Assembly (NCBI RefSeq): GCF_019279795.1 | Contig: NC_056743.1 | Location: 869,011,864-869,075,863 of the forward strand | Source of the DNA: Protopterus annectens | Taxonomy: Eukaryota; Chordata; Ceratodontiformes; Protopteridae | Direction of reading: 5' to 3' | DNA: 64,000 nucleotides | Part shown: piece by piece, positions 32,954 through 43,660 of the stretch | Position numbering within the stretch: the stretch's first letter is position 1 | Layout: each line of letters starts with the position of its first letter | Translations under genes and position numbers: made by a program | The notes under the pieces: generated by a model | Seen by the model: only the letters and a program-made list of their open reading frames with translations | Databases searched by the model: none | What the model was told of the DNA's origin: nothing

Positions 32954-34676
32954 ATGGGTACAGTCCATCATTTCCGAAGGCTATTCTATCCCCTTTCTTC
33001 GCATTCCAAACCAATCAAAAAAATCCCTTCCAGATGTTCCACCGCTCAAAGGGATCTAGCGGTTTTGGAAATTTCAAAACTGCTTGCAAAAAGAGCAATT
33101 CAGCCAGTTCCAGCAGACCAGCAAGGATCCGGAATCTACTCAAGGTTCATTTTAGTTCCAAAGAAAACAGGGGACTGTAGACCAATTTTGGATCTCAGTA
33201 TCTTGAACAGATCAGTCAAGAAAACAAGATTTCGGATGGTCACGCTGCAATCCATCCTTCCCCTTTTGGGCAAAGGAAACTGGATGTGCTCTATAGACCT
33301 TCAGGATGCGTACTATCACATAAAAATGAACAGACACTCCAGAAGATTCCTCCGCTTCAGGCTGGGAACCAGTCATTTTCAGTTCAGGGCCCTGCCCTTT
33401 GGTCTCACCACTGCCCCGGTGTTTACCAAATGCATGGCAGTGGTAGCTTCTCACCTGAGACGACAAGGATTCCAGGTGTTTCCATATTTGGACGACTGGC
33501 TCCTCACAGCTCCCACCAAGCATCTCCTTCTGGTGGCCAGAGATTATACCTTTCGCATTTGTCAAAAGTTAGGCATTTCAATAAATTGCGAAAAGTCTGT
33601 TTTGTCGCCTTGTCGTGCTATTACTTTCATAGGCGCAAATCTGGACACAGTGGACATGTCTGCGAGACTAACACATCAGAGAATAGCAGACATTCACAAA
33701 CTGGTCTCACTCCTTTTCAACAACAACAGAATCAAAGCCAGGTTAGTTCTGAAGGTGTTGGGGATTATGGTGGCGGCCATACCTCTGCTTCCGTTAGCCA
33801 GATTCCACATGCGGATCCTTCAATGGATGCTCTTCACGCAATGGTCATACCAGCAACTTCCAATGTCTCACACCATTATGATCACGCAGGCGTGCAGAAA
33901 TCATCTCATGTGGTGGATGTCTTCCCCTCAGCTCTTGTTGGGAAGACCCTTTGTTCCACCCCCTCCGGTTGCTACTCTGACAATGGATGCCTCCCTGATC
34001 GGGTGGGGGGGGCATTATCAGGGCAGGACGGTCCAGGGCACATGGCAACCAAACGAATGCCACTTGCACATAAATGTTCTAGAGATGAGAGCAGTGCTTT
34101 TAGCGTTGCAAGCCCTTCAAGACTCTCTTCCCTTGGGAACGATTGCAATCCAGACAGACAAATATGTCTGTAGTGTGGTACATCAACAAACAAGGCGGAA
34201 CCAGGTCATACCCCCTGTGTCGAGAAGCACTCAGACTGTGGCAATGGGCGATTTCTTCTCAGCGATTTCTGATAGCAACGCACATCCCCGGGAAGTCCAA
34301 TCAAATTGCGGACAAGTTGAGTAGAGCTATTCTCATGCCTCACGAGTGGTCTCTGAAAGACTCTGTTGTGAGAGAAATTTTCCTCAAGTGGGGTCAGCCT
34401 TGCTGCGATCTTTTTGCTACTCCCCAAAACAGCAAGTGCAGAGAATTTTTCACTCTATTCCCTTTACCAGGCCAACCCAGCAGAGACGCTCTAGTCCAAG
34501 TTTGGGGGCGGGGACTTCTGTATGCATTTCCTGCCTTCCCACTAATCTCTCAAGTGATACAGAAAGCTATCGTTCAGAAGGCCTCATTGATCCTCATTGC
34601 TCCTTACTGGCCTCGACAGGTGTGGTTCCCCTTTCTACATCAATTTATATTGAGCGACCGTGGCATCTGGACCTAG
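32954..34676 (+). pseudogene. DIRS C reverse transcriptase / RNase H
   Basis: Copies element RNA into DNA. The frame is open for 456 codons from 32954. Blocks in order are Ser-Arg-Phe-Ile-Leu-Val-Pro-Lys-Lys (about residue 65), Cys-Arg-Pro-Ile-Leu-Asp-Leu, Ser-Ile-Asp-Leu-Gln-Asp-Ala-Tyr (catalytic Asp), Ala-Leu-Pro-Phe-Gly-Leu-Thr-Thr-Ala-Pro, and Tyr-Leu-Asp-Asp-Trp-Leu (catalytic pair, about 33487-33504). A connection region precedes RNase H, which has Thr-Met-Asp-Ala-Ser and Leu-Glu-Met-Arg-Ala-Val. A one-base shift near 34165 moves the rest, Trp-Tyr-Ile-Asn-Lys-Gln-Gly-Gly and Ile-Ala-Asp-Lys-Leu-Ser-Arg-Ala, into the frame of 34143-34676. All polymerase catalytic residues are intact, and that shift is the only defect I see inside the reverse transcriptase and RNase H domains. 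Confidence 0.9.
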
Positions 34677-34742
34677 TTCCAGATCTGTTGATCCATCAGT
34701 CGGGTCAGTTACATCGCTCCCTCCCTCTCTGAACCTCACTGC

Positions 34743-35790
34743 TTGGTTCCTCCAGTTCCAACCTTAGCCAGGCTTCCTCAATTATCTCACTCCGTTCGAG
34801 ATATTTTGATAGCTTCCCATAAATCTTCCACTCGGAAGATTTATTTGAGTAAGTGGAAACGCTTCACATATTGGGCTCAAGGAAGGGACATAGATCCTTT
34901 CACTGCTTCCATCCAAATAGTCCTTGAATTTCTAGCTGAACTCTTCCATGCAGGTTCATCTCCTTCTACTCTTAAAGTTCAATTGGCAGCTATTTCTAAC
35001 TTTCATGTGGGTATTTCTGAGTCTGCCTTAATGTCCCACAAGCTTTGCAAACCCTTTTTGAAAGGAGTTTTTCTTCTCAGACCTCCTATAAGAAATCCTC
35101 CTTCTCCTTGGGACCTAAATTTAGTTCTTACTTCTTTGATTCTTCTTCCTTTCGAACCTGCAGCCTCCTGTTCTTTAAAATTGCTATCATGGAAGACTCT
35201 CTTTCTGGTAGCTATTACTTCAGCTAGAAGAGTTTCAGAACTTCAAGCACTCAGCTGTCGACCTCCTTATATATTGTTTCATAAGGACAGGGTATCCTAC
35301 GAGCGAACCCGTCCTTTTTGCCTAAGGTAGTCTCGACATCAAATCTAAATCAAAGCATTGACCTCCTGTCTTTTTCCAGAATATTCCAATAGGTCTGAAC
35401 AAAAATTACACTGGCTAGATGTTCATCGTCAGTTGAGGTACTATTTGGATAGAACAAAACAATTCAGAAAATCTGACCAGCTGTTTGTCTCCTATGCAGA
35501 AGGCAGAAAGGGACTTTGTTTCAAAGGTATCATTATCTAGATGGCTAACATCTCTGATTTCCCTTGTATATGAAATTAGACACCAAAAGCTGCCTGATAA
35601 ACCTAAGGCCCATTCCACCAGAGCTTTGGCTACTTCTTTAGCCTTCCAAGACAGACTGCCTATTGACACCATTTGTGCAGCGGCTACTTGGGCTACTCCT
35701 CACACTTTCATTTCTCATTATAAGTTGGATTTAGCTTCTAGGCATAAAGCTAACTTTGGTTCCACTGTTCTCAGGAGTCTGTTCCGTTAG
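34743..35790 (+). pseudogene. DIRS C tyrosine recombinase
   Basis: Site-specific recombinase that inserts the circular copy. The first part (34743-35330) has a SAM-like core-binding region (Thr-Arg-Lys-Ile-Tyr-Leu-Ser-Lys-Trp-Lys-Arg-Phe) and the first catalytic Arg in Ser-Ala-Arg-Arg-Val-Ser-Glu-Leu (about 35217-35243). A frameshift near 35305 and another near 35520 separate it from the C-terminal part (to 35788). That part carries His-Ser-Thr-Arg (His-x-x-Arg, about 35611-35622) and the likely nucleophile in Ser-His-Tyr-Lys-Leu-Asp (about 35713-35730). All four signature residues are therefore present but in three frames. It ends 31 bp before the ICR, the standard DIRS order. Confidence 0.85.
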
Positions 35791-35820
35791 GCCACCGGGA
35801 CAAGGTGCTAGGGACGCGGT

Positions 35821-35921
35821 CCCATCCAGCAAGAATGAAGGCGAGATAGACAACTTAACATATAGAAGTTATGTTCTTACCATAACGTTCCATGTTAGTT
35901 GTCTTCTTCTCGCCTTCTTCT
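35821..35921 (+). repeat. DIRS C internal complementary region (ICR)
   Basis: Positions 35821-35861 are an exact reverse complement of the outer part of the left terminal repeat (about 30122-30162). Positions 35860-35921 are an exact reverse complement of the outer part of the right terminal repeat (about 36258-36319). The two halves meet at the core GTTATGTTCTTACCATAAC (35868-35886). The ICR templates circularisation in DIRS replication and is diagnostic of the class. Confidence 0.92.
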
Positions 35922-36127
35922 GCGTCCCACCCTCCTGCCCCTGGCCTGGACAGACCTAGAGGAGTTGTGATTGTGACCTCTCTTTCTACCACCTCTGTAC
36001 TTAGGTATATGCTCTGCTGTGCATATTTCCTGGATCAGGATGTAGGTCACCCTTCTTTTTCCTTTATTTATAGAGGTGGACTTTGCTACTAATTATTCCA
36101 TTACTACTATAGGCTGGGCCTAGCTTA

Positions 36128-36319
36128 CAAACGAGATCTGAGGTAACTCACGCCTAGCATTATGGGATATAAGGGGAGCCTCGAGCCGGTGGAACCAACT
36201 CTCGAGCTTTTAGAGTGGCCGAGTCGGAGCCGAGGTCGGCTCCGAACCCATCCAGCAAGAAGAAGGCGAGAAGAAGACAACTAACATGGAACGTTATGGT
36301 AAGAACATAACTTCTATAT
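36128..36319 (-). repeat. DIRS C right inverted terminal repeat
   Basis: Inverted copy of 30111-30281. From CAAACGAGATCTGAGG to the CGGAGCCGAGGTCGG block it differs from the left repeat at only about two positions. Its outermost about 60 bp match the ICR perfectly but diverge from the left repeat, as expected when the two ends evolve separately. Confidence 0.9.
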
Positions 36320-36485
36320 CCATGCTGGCTGATTTTCATCTGGTTCAATCACCCTCCCTCCTGCTCCCTTCCTAATTGACACAAATTGGATTGTGGTGAC
36401 CAAGTAGTTTTCTGGCACACCCTGTCTGTGAGCATTCCACACTGACTGCCTTCCAGTTGTACTAATTTAGCCTTGAACGGGATTG

Positions 36486-36558
<73 letters not shown>

Positions 36559-36775
36559 TTTTATTGGGGTAAACTCAATCTGATATACTGATGTGGAGTA
36601 GAGGGAATTATGGGTAGGGAAGGAGTCAGAGTCCTGGAACAGAAAAGCTTCAGGGTTGGTGCCAAGGTTAAATCCAGCAACTCACAGGTGAACTGGACAA
36701 AAATCAGTCAATATGGATCTATAGTTATGATAAGTACATAACCTTCATTTTTTCAGATTTCCGATTTCTTACTAG
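36320..36775 (+). mobile_element. DIRS F, second half of ICR and right terminal repeat
   Basis: CCATGCTGGCTGATTTTCATCTGGTTCAATC just after DIRS C matches, reverse complemented, the end of F at 36678-36765 (GGTGAACTGGACAAAAATC...GGATCTATAGTTATGATAAG). F is therefore rejoined across C. Between them lie a short spacer, a long GT microsatellite (36490-36557) and the right repeat at about 36590-36765 ending in GTTATGATAAGTACATAACC. Confidence 0.7.
36490..36557. repeat. (GT)n microsatellite
   Basis: About 34 GT units between the ICR half and the right terminal repeat of DIRS F. Confidence 0.98.
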
Positions 36776-37736
36776 TTCTGGATGCTTTCTTGGTGTAAGA
36801 TTTCATATCACTGGATTGTTTCACAGTTTACTTTGAAACTATATTGGCTACAGTCAATAAGTATTGTAGACCTATTGTTGGACTGTGTATTTGTTTCACT
36901 GAATAGTGAGGTAAAGCATTTATTATACAGATGTCTGGCAGTGATTTGTTCTGTTTCTGGAAATTACTTAAAAGGCTTAGTTATTCACCAAGTGGTAGTT
37001 ATACAGAATTGTATTTTCCACTGGACTTACCAGTTATCTTGCTAAAATGTGATGGTCTGTACTAGGGAAGTTATGCTGTTGTAATTGTGGTAAAGCTGAG
37101 CCTATGCTGGGAATATATTTTGTGGTTTAGAGCTTTACTTATCTTTTGTCCAATTACTTTGATTAATAGGTCCTCTGCATTGGCTATTGTCTTCAGATGA
37201 CAATAGATATTTTCATCCGGTCTCCATTGTCCCTGTACATCCTGTTTTATCCAGTTGGAATAAAGAATTACCCTTCAAACGTCTACAGCCTCATTGGTTG
37301 CGATTGTTTTTCAAGTCTACATTTTTGAAAAATGTGATTCAGTAGACTGAGGCAGGGCAGGAGGAACTTTGGGCTTTGATCTTTGATCAAACTCTTGTTA
37401 TTGTTTCCTTGTTTTTTAATGGGTTTGTGGTTCAAATTATGTTTTGCATTTAGCAATTAGATATAAACACATTAGTAGAATATTCTTATAATTCAGAATA
37501 TACCATCATGTGCAGAAACTGATTAAAAAACTCACAACACGGATGTGCTTCAAAGCATAAATAATACAGACAGCTACTTTAGCTTTTAATTTTTATAAGA
37601 ACTTGTAATACAAAAATGAATATTGAATCTGTACCGTATACCAACCAAAGTCAGTAGATACTGAAATGTCTTCAAAATATACAGTCGGACAGCTGAATTT
37701 CAGTGCATAAAACATGTGATACATATATCCTTTTAG
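36776..37736. other. AT-rich non-coding stretch, likely intron
   Basis: No transposon signature or long frame that I can defend. The last bases form an ATATATCCTTTTAG polypyrimidine/acceptor sequence leading into the candidate exon. Confidence 0.4.
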
Positions 37737-37913
37737 GTTGCTTGCAAAGAATGTCTGCAGATGTGAAAATGAAGAAATGCCTGTAAATATTCCACTGTCA
37801 AAGCCAGTTTTTCACTTAGCTTCAGCTGTGCAGTTAAAAAGAATCTTCAGCATATCAGAACTGGAAGATCTCCAAAAGAAAAGGGATCAGGAATATCAGA
37901 AGTTCCTAAAGAG
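37737..37913 (+). CDS. Candidate host-gene exon (internal, 59 codons)
   Basis: A 177-bp segment between a TATCCTTTTAG acceptor and a perfect GTAAGT donor. The frame starting at 37738 is open throughout: one base completes a codon, 58 codons follow, and two bases are left, so exon length is a multiple of three. The peptide has a short Cys pair (Val-Cys-Arg-Cys), a Pro/Leu segment, and a charged helix ending Leu-Gln-Lys-Lys-Arg-Asp-Gln-Glu-Tyr-Gln-Lys-Phe-Leu-Lys. The last block weakly recalls the charged (Glu/Gln)-Tyr-(Asn/Gln)-x-Phe-Leu repeats in the centrosomal protein CSPP1, but I cannot name the gene. No retroelement resembles it. No other exon of this gene is seen. It sits between DIRS F and the L2 LINE. 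Confidence 0.5.
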
Positions 37914-38507
37914 GTAAGTTTCCAGTAATATCAGAAAACAACTTTAATTATTAACTCCAAAGGCTAAGGTAATTATTTATTTACTTTAGCTTACAAAGAA
38001 ACTAGTTTACTTTTTATTGGTGCTATAGTTGGACTTACTTGCCGTCTTGCATTTTACTTTTCTTCTGCCATCACTGGATCTTGTAAAAATCCCAAAGGAA
38101 TAAAGAACATTTTTCTTGATTTCCACATACCAGTCTTTTCTTTGGGTTATTTTCTTTGAAATACAGGCACATTACAGAAGAACAGGAACCAAAATGCAAT
38201 TTGTACCATTTCAGTCAGTTCTTAAAAGCATTCATAATCTACATGTTCATTATTTGCTTAGAGAACCTGTTTTTCATCTGAGTCTTTGATGAATAAAAAG
38301 AAGTTGAACTGTGTTTTCCTGAGTTTATGAAACATGGAGGAATCTCTTCTATCACAAACAATACATAGGCATTAGCAGAAAATAACACGGCTTTACCACA
38401 AAGTATGCTCTGTCTGAAGATTTGTTTCTGCAAACAAAATGGAAAGATTGGATGGCATACAGTATATAAAAACTAAAAAGGTGTGTGTGTATGCGTGTGT
38501 GTGTGTG

Positions 38508-38555
<48 letters not shown>

Positions 38556-38805
38556 GTTTTTTTTTTAATTGTAATATCCTCACTTTGTGTATTGCTTTAA
38601 AAACATTTGCAGAAGAAATGAGATTGTGCATCAGTATTCTATTTTTGACACCTTCTCCATGTTGTATGTAAAATGTATAACTGGAAGCTCCAGAAATAGT
38701 TGAGATAGGAATTACAGCTGAGATAAAAATGACATTACTATTCCTCATATGCTTTTTAAAGACTAATCTAAGTTACTCTTAAGTATGCAGATCCTTATGT
38801 TACCA
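37914..38805. other. Downstream intron-like sequence with GT/AT microsatellite
   Basis: From the GTAAGT donor onward the sequence is AT-rich without recognisable repeats, apart from a mixed GT/AT microsatellite at 38481-38555. No second exon was found. Confidence 0.45.
38481..38555. repeat. Compound (GT)n(AT)n microsatellite
   Basis: GT units with interruptions, passing into about 15 AT units. Confidence 0.96.
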
Positions 38806-41800
38806 TTGTTTATTTATTTTATTTTCCATTTGTTAACCGGGAGAGTCCGACTGGATACAGGTCCATTTTCAGCGGAGGCCCTGGGAGAAAAGCTCCAACT
38901 AATGCATTAACATTTTCAGGCATTACTTGTGACATACATTCAGGCAGACTAACATTGTGAACTAAAGGACAGCATTTAGTGCACACTCTGAGTGATTATT
39001 GAAAACAACAGGTAAGACTGTACATATCACATTCCTAAGTATGACAAGCATGCATAGAGTTCACTTCAGTAGTTACTAGACCAACTGTGAGATTAGCAGT
39101 ATTCTAGAGTATTGTACAGGGATGAGACAGGAGCATAGCCTGTTGTTCCTAAAGTGAATTTTAACAAGTTTCCTAAACTGAGTGGTGGAGTTGTTGGATG
39201 TTATGTGGGCAAGAAGGGAGTTCTAGAGTTTAGAGACAGAGTGGCTATAGATGGATTTTCCTGCCTCATTGTTAAATTTGGTGACCTGAAGATGATTTTG
39301 GTTGCTAGAGCTTAAGGTTCTTGTAGTGGTGTGAGAGTGACGTGGGTGTTGTAGAGCTGGGATTTTATCTGAGTGGTGTAATATTTTGTGGGCTAGTGAA
39401 AGTTGATTGGTTTGAAGTATGAGTTGGAGCTCTAACCAGTTAAGCTTGTTGAGACATTCTCAGTGATGTGTTATATAGGATGAGCCTGTAGCAAATCTAG
39501 CTATCTTATTCTAGCAAGATTTGAGTTTGTTTAGATCAGTTTTACGCAGGTTAGTGAGAATAGGGGAGGCATATAGAGTAAGGTAGATAGTAGGTGTGTT
39601 CTAGCTATTGTTATTTTGGAGTGATTTAAGAGAAAGTGTTTGTTACGATAGAGTAGTCGAGTTTTTTATGAACTTTCTTTATAGTTTGGGCAATGTGTAG
39701 GTCAAATGTAATGTGATTGTCTATTTCCACACCTAGCAGCTTGGTGTGGTTGGTAGGGTTAATAGTGGTATTGCTGTTGGAGGAGATTGTGAAGTTGTCT
39801 GTGGGGGGTAGGGATCTTTGTGAGCTAAAGAGGAGTAATTTTGTTTTGGATGGGTTAAGAATGAGCTGTTGGTTGGTGATCCAAGTTTTGGCTAGCGAGA
39901 GAGAAGCAGTCTTGTGTTTGGGAGAGAAGGTGATCTATCGTGGGGGCTGCGCATATTATATTGGTATCATCTGCATATGGCACTATGGAGGTCTTAGGTG
40001 CAGTGGATGGAAGTTGGTTAGTGAACAGGGTGAATAGTAATGGACCTAAGATGGAGCCTTGGGGGACCCCTAGGGAAACAGGTAGCAAGGAAGATATTTG
40101 TTTTTTGTCATTTTACTGCTTGCTGCCTCCCAGATACCAAGAAATAGAAGAGGTACTGAGGTTTAGGGAAGAGATTCCATGTAAGAGTTTTGGGTGGTTG
40201 ACCTTGTCAAAAGCTTTGGATAAATCTAAGAATGTAGCAGATAAGAGCAGTTCATTATTTCTGTGATTATTAATGGTGTTAGTGAATGATGTAAGTGCAG
40301 TGGTAATACTATGGAAGGGTCTAAAGCCATGTTGCTGTATGGATAGTAGTTTGTTTTCTTGGAGATATTCCATCAATTATGTGTGAATTACCCTCTCAAG
40401 GATTTTTGATAAGGGGGATACTATAGCTGTGGGCCGATAGTTATTGAGTTCAAAAGAGTCTCCCCCTTTATGAAGTGGTATTGTATGGGATATTTTCCGT
40501 AAGTGGGGTATTGTACACTTGGAGATGGATCTGTTAATTAGGATAGTGACAGTACAGGCTATAGCTTCAGCGGCCAGTTGTAGATATTTGCTTGTCGGTG
40601 GCTTGGGTGGTCGGTTTGAGTTTTTGGAGAAGTTTTTGTATGGTCTTGATTGATACTGAATGAAAGTTAAAGTGTGAGGCCATAGCTTTTTGATTCATGT
40701 GGAGAAGATGATTTTGTTGGAGTGGGGTTATTAAAGCTAGTTTGGTTATTTGCAAGAGCTTGGATAGTTTCTGTAAAGAACTTATTGAATTGTATGGGGA
40801 TATTGTTATGGTTGTTTACTGTTTTTGGATTGGGGGTGGAAGATTTCCCTGGTCGTAAGACAGAGTTGATTGCTGCCCAGATTTTTTGGGGTTATTTGAA
40901 TATTTATTTTTAATATTTTGGTAGTAGGAGATTTTATCTGTTTAATACATTTTTTTGCCCTTGTTGCGTAGTTCAAGGTAGTTTTGTTTGTCTGTTTGTG
41001 TTTTACTCTTATAAAATTGTGTCCAGACTTTGTTCCTTTTTTTGAGTAATGCTTTTGTGCCTTTAGTTAGCCAGGGAGCATATTTAGTTTTAATCCTAGT
41101 GGTTTGGGGGGGGGGGCATGGTGATTAAGTATATTTATGAAGGTTGCATTAAAGTATGAGACTGCATTGTCGAGTGCTAATTTTTTCAAGGGGGGCTCAG
41201 TTACAGCTTTTTAGGTCCATTTTAAAGTTATTTTTATTTCTAATTTCTCATACTGTTACCTGGGTTATTTGGGGCGTTTTACAACTTAGTAGAAATGTTG
41301 GTAGGTGATCGCTGAGGGTGTCAGGCAGACATCCAGCTAGGGATATGAGGGAAGGATGGGATACAAGTATCCAGTTCAGTCTGGATTGATGTTTGGTTCT
41401 TTTGTCAGTTCTAGTTGGAGATGTAGTAATTTGGGTTAATCCATGTAGGTTAAAGTGGGAGAGTGGGTTTTGACTGGAGAAGTTGAACCAATCTATATTA
41501 AGGTCCCCTAGTAGGTTGTTTTCTTGGGGTAGGGAGTTAGATATCCATTCTAGTATGTTTTCCATGATGGTAATATTGTTGCCCGAGGGATATAGCAGCC
41601 TATAATGTTGATATATTTTTGGGGCTTAATTTTAATTTAGCGAGGGTGAGCTCTACATTTTTGAGGTCAGGGGTTGAGATGTCTAGTTGTTCTAGTATGA
41701 GGTGATTTTTAAATAGTATGGCAACCTCCCAACCCCTTTTACTTATTCTGTCTGTACGAATGATATTGCTCATGGCACAAATTACCATACTTTCCGATGA

Positions 41801-41850
41801 GGGTATGCCAGTGTTCACTTACTCAGTGGAGAAGTGTCAGTTGGTGTGGG
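38806..41850 (-). mobile_element. L2-type LINE, minus strand, nearly full ORF2
   Basis: A minus-strand LINE of the L2/CR1 group. Reading on the minus strand, the endonuclease is at 41565-41248 (Leu-Leu-Gly-Asp-Leu-Asn-Ile-Asp-Trp, then Ser-Asp-His-Leu-Pro). The reverse transcriptase at 40376-39855 has His-Gly-Phe-Arg-Pro, Thr-Phe-Leu-Asp-Leu-Ser-Lys-Ala-Phe-Asp, Gly-Val-Pro-Gln-Gly-Ser-Ile-Leu-Gly-Pro and Tyr-Ala-Asp-Asp-Thr. The C-terminal block Leu-Trp-Asn-Ser-Leu lies near 39240. The 3' end (38806-38910) reads CGCTGAAAATGGAC...CAGTCGGACTCTCCCGGTTAACAAATGG and an AAATAAAATAAATAAA tail. Frames are broken in several places. Its 3' end is shared with the SINE at 21011-21265. Confidence 0.83.
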
Positions 41851-42029
41851 TCAGATGTTCATACATCTGAGCAGAGATCTGACCTGTGTAGTTATTTCAG
41901 ACATTTTATGCCTGCTGTGCTCATATGGCTAGCACAATTAGGCCTGGGAAAATTCAGTCCACATTTGTTTAGTACATACAAAATATGTCCTTCTGCTTAT
42001 ATCTGTAGCTGAAACACCCCTGTATATTT

Positions 42030-43660
42030 CTCTTCATGGATGCATCTTGAATAGCATGAAACATGATTTAGCCACACCCCTAACAACACTGTTTAATTAC
42101 AGCCTCTGTACAGGTTTTCTACCAAGCACATGGGGAACTGCTACAGTCATTCCCTTGCATAAGGGACGACCTTCCATAGACCCGGGCATTTATAGACCCA
42201 TAAGTGTGACCAGTCTCATATGCAAAGCTGCAAAACGTCTTATAATGGAATTAATCATACTGGACCCATCTCAGTTTGTTCAGTTTGGATCTGTCAAGAA
42301 CAGGTTTTTTTTTTTTTGGGAAAGGTCACCAAAGCAAAAGATGAAGACAAATGATCCACACCACATACCTTGACCTGACCAAAGCTTTTGACACAATTTC
42401 CAACTCAGGCATAGTAGAAAAACTAAATAAACTGGGAATAAACCCCTATTACACTCACTGGATTGCCACCTGGCTCATAGATAGCACACAGATAATCAAA
42501 ATAGGGGAAGTTACCTCCACAAAGAGACCATTCATCAGCGGAGTTCCCTAGGGTTCTGTGCTGGGCCCTGTCCTGTTTATTATTTACTTTTCTGAAATAA
42601 AAGACAATACCCAAGGGCTCTGGTTGACTAAGTTTGCAGATCAATCCCCAAATGACTTTGCCATCCTGCAGGAAGGTTAGTCCCAAATAAGTAATTGGTG
42701 CCAAAATTATGGACTGAAACTAAATGCCAAAAAAATGCATTATTGTATCCTTTGGGAAGTCATCTACCCCAGGGAACTACGATATTTACAATATGCCAGT
42801 AAGAGTTCACCCAGTTGGGGAACGTATGTAGATGGTGACCTAACTTTTGACCAACACGTGTCCATTGTTGTAAAAAGACGTTCTATATTGCATAGTTTAT
42901 AAACAAAAAAACTCTGTCTAGATCTAGGGATGTCATTGCTCCCCTTTACTCGGCCCTCATTAGGCCACTTATTGATATAACGCCCCCTTTGGCATATATT
43001 TGTCCAGAGACATGCAGCAACTGGAGTGCCCATAGAGATACAGAGATACCTTACTAAAAGAATTCAAGGCTTGAACGATATATCTTGCATGGACCGACTC
43101 AAAGCCCTATCACTATACTCAGTATCCTACAGACTAAGAGGTGACCTATGTCTGGCATATATGACATCCTCTGACCCATTGCTGATTCCATTCGATTTGC
43201 TGATGTGCAGTAAATCCATCAGAAATACTCTAAGAATCTAAACCTTTTCTGCAACATTAACAGAATGGTTTGGAGAGACAGGTATATCTCTCAGAAGATA
43301 CAGCTGCACTATAATAGACTCCCTGTCAACACAAAACAAAGTTCATTCCTGTCCATATTCGAGAGCAACTTAGATCTATAGATGAGAAACAGAACATTTA
43401 CCCTAGGATTGCCCCCTGCACTACTAATGGACAGAGGCAGCTCCTAAATATGTTAACTTGTGCACGGATTCCCTTAAATTATCTATGGTAAGATCCCAGT
43501 TACTCTCAGTATGGGTAATATACAGTAAATGACCATGGGATGAGTAAAGCCAATCTATAACCAAGTGTGATAGATTATTTTGAGCACAAAACAGGGAAAT
43601 GACTAGGCTTAAAATGGCCTGCAAGGGCAGCTAGCCTAGTACTAACATATGAATCCATAA
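42030..43660 (+). mobile_element. CR1-type LINE, reverse transcriptase to 3' end
   Basis: A 5'-truncated CR1. The sequence from 42047 encodes the thumb-proximal region before the palm (Gly-Thr-Ala-Thr-Val-Ile-Pro-Leu-His-Lys-Gly) and the palm (Leu-Asp-Leu-Thr-Lys-Ala-Phe-Asp at about 42367-42391). The catalytic region near 42630 is decayed to Phe-Ala-Asp-Gln. A C-terminal frame runs at 43026-43241. The 3' end at 43600-43660 has a degraded GGGCAGCTAGCCTAGTA and an ATATGAATCC tail. It is older than the copies at 1-275 and 52817-52976, judging by the tail. A T-run near 42306-42318 replaces part of the frame. Confidence 0.8.

Larger units (their letters stand above)
30111..36319 (+). mobile_element. 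DIRS C, almost complete DIRS-type retrotransposon
   Basis: A 6.2-kb DIRS element with every structural part present: left inverted terminal repeat (30111-30281), gag (30617-32866), reverse transcriptase/RNase H (32954-34676), tyrosine recombinase (34743-35790), internal complementary region (35821-35921) and right inverted terminal repeat (36128-36319). DIRS elements use a tyrosine recombinase instead of an integrase and make no target duplication. None is seen here. The inner about 123 bp of the two terminal repeats differ at only about two positions, which points to a fairly recent insertion. The coding frames carry one nonsense codon and about six frameshifts. It sits inside the ICR of DIRS F. 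Confidence 0.92.

Noticed and set aside
30617..35790. Host gene cluster of zinc-finger, polymerase and recombinase proteins
   Set aside because: Gene order, terminal repeats and ICR identify a single DIRS retrotransposon.
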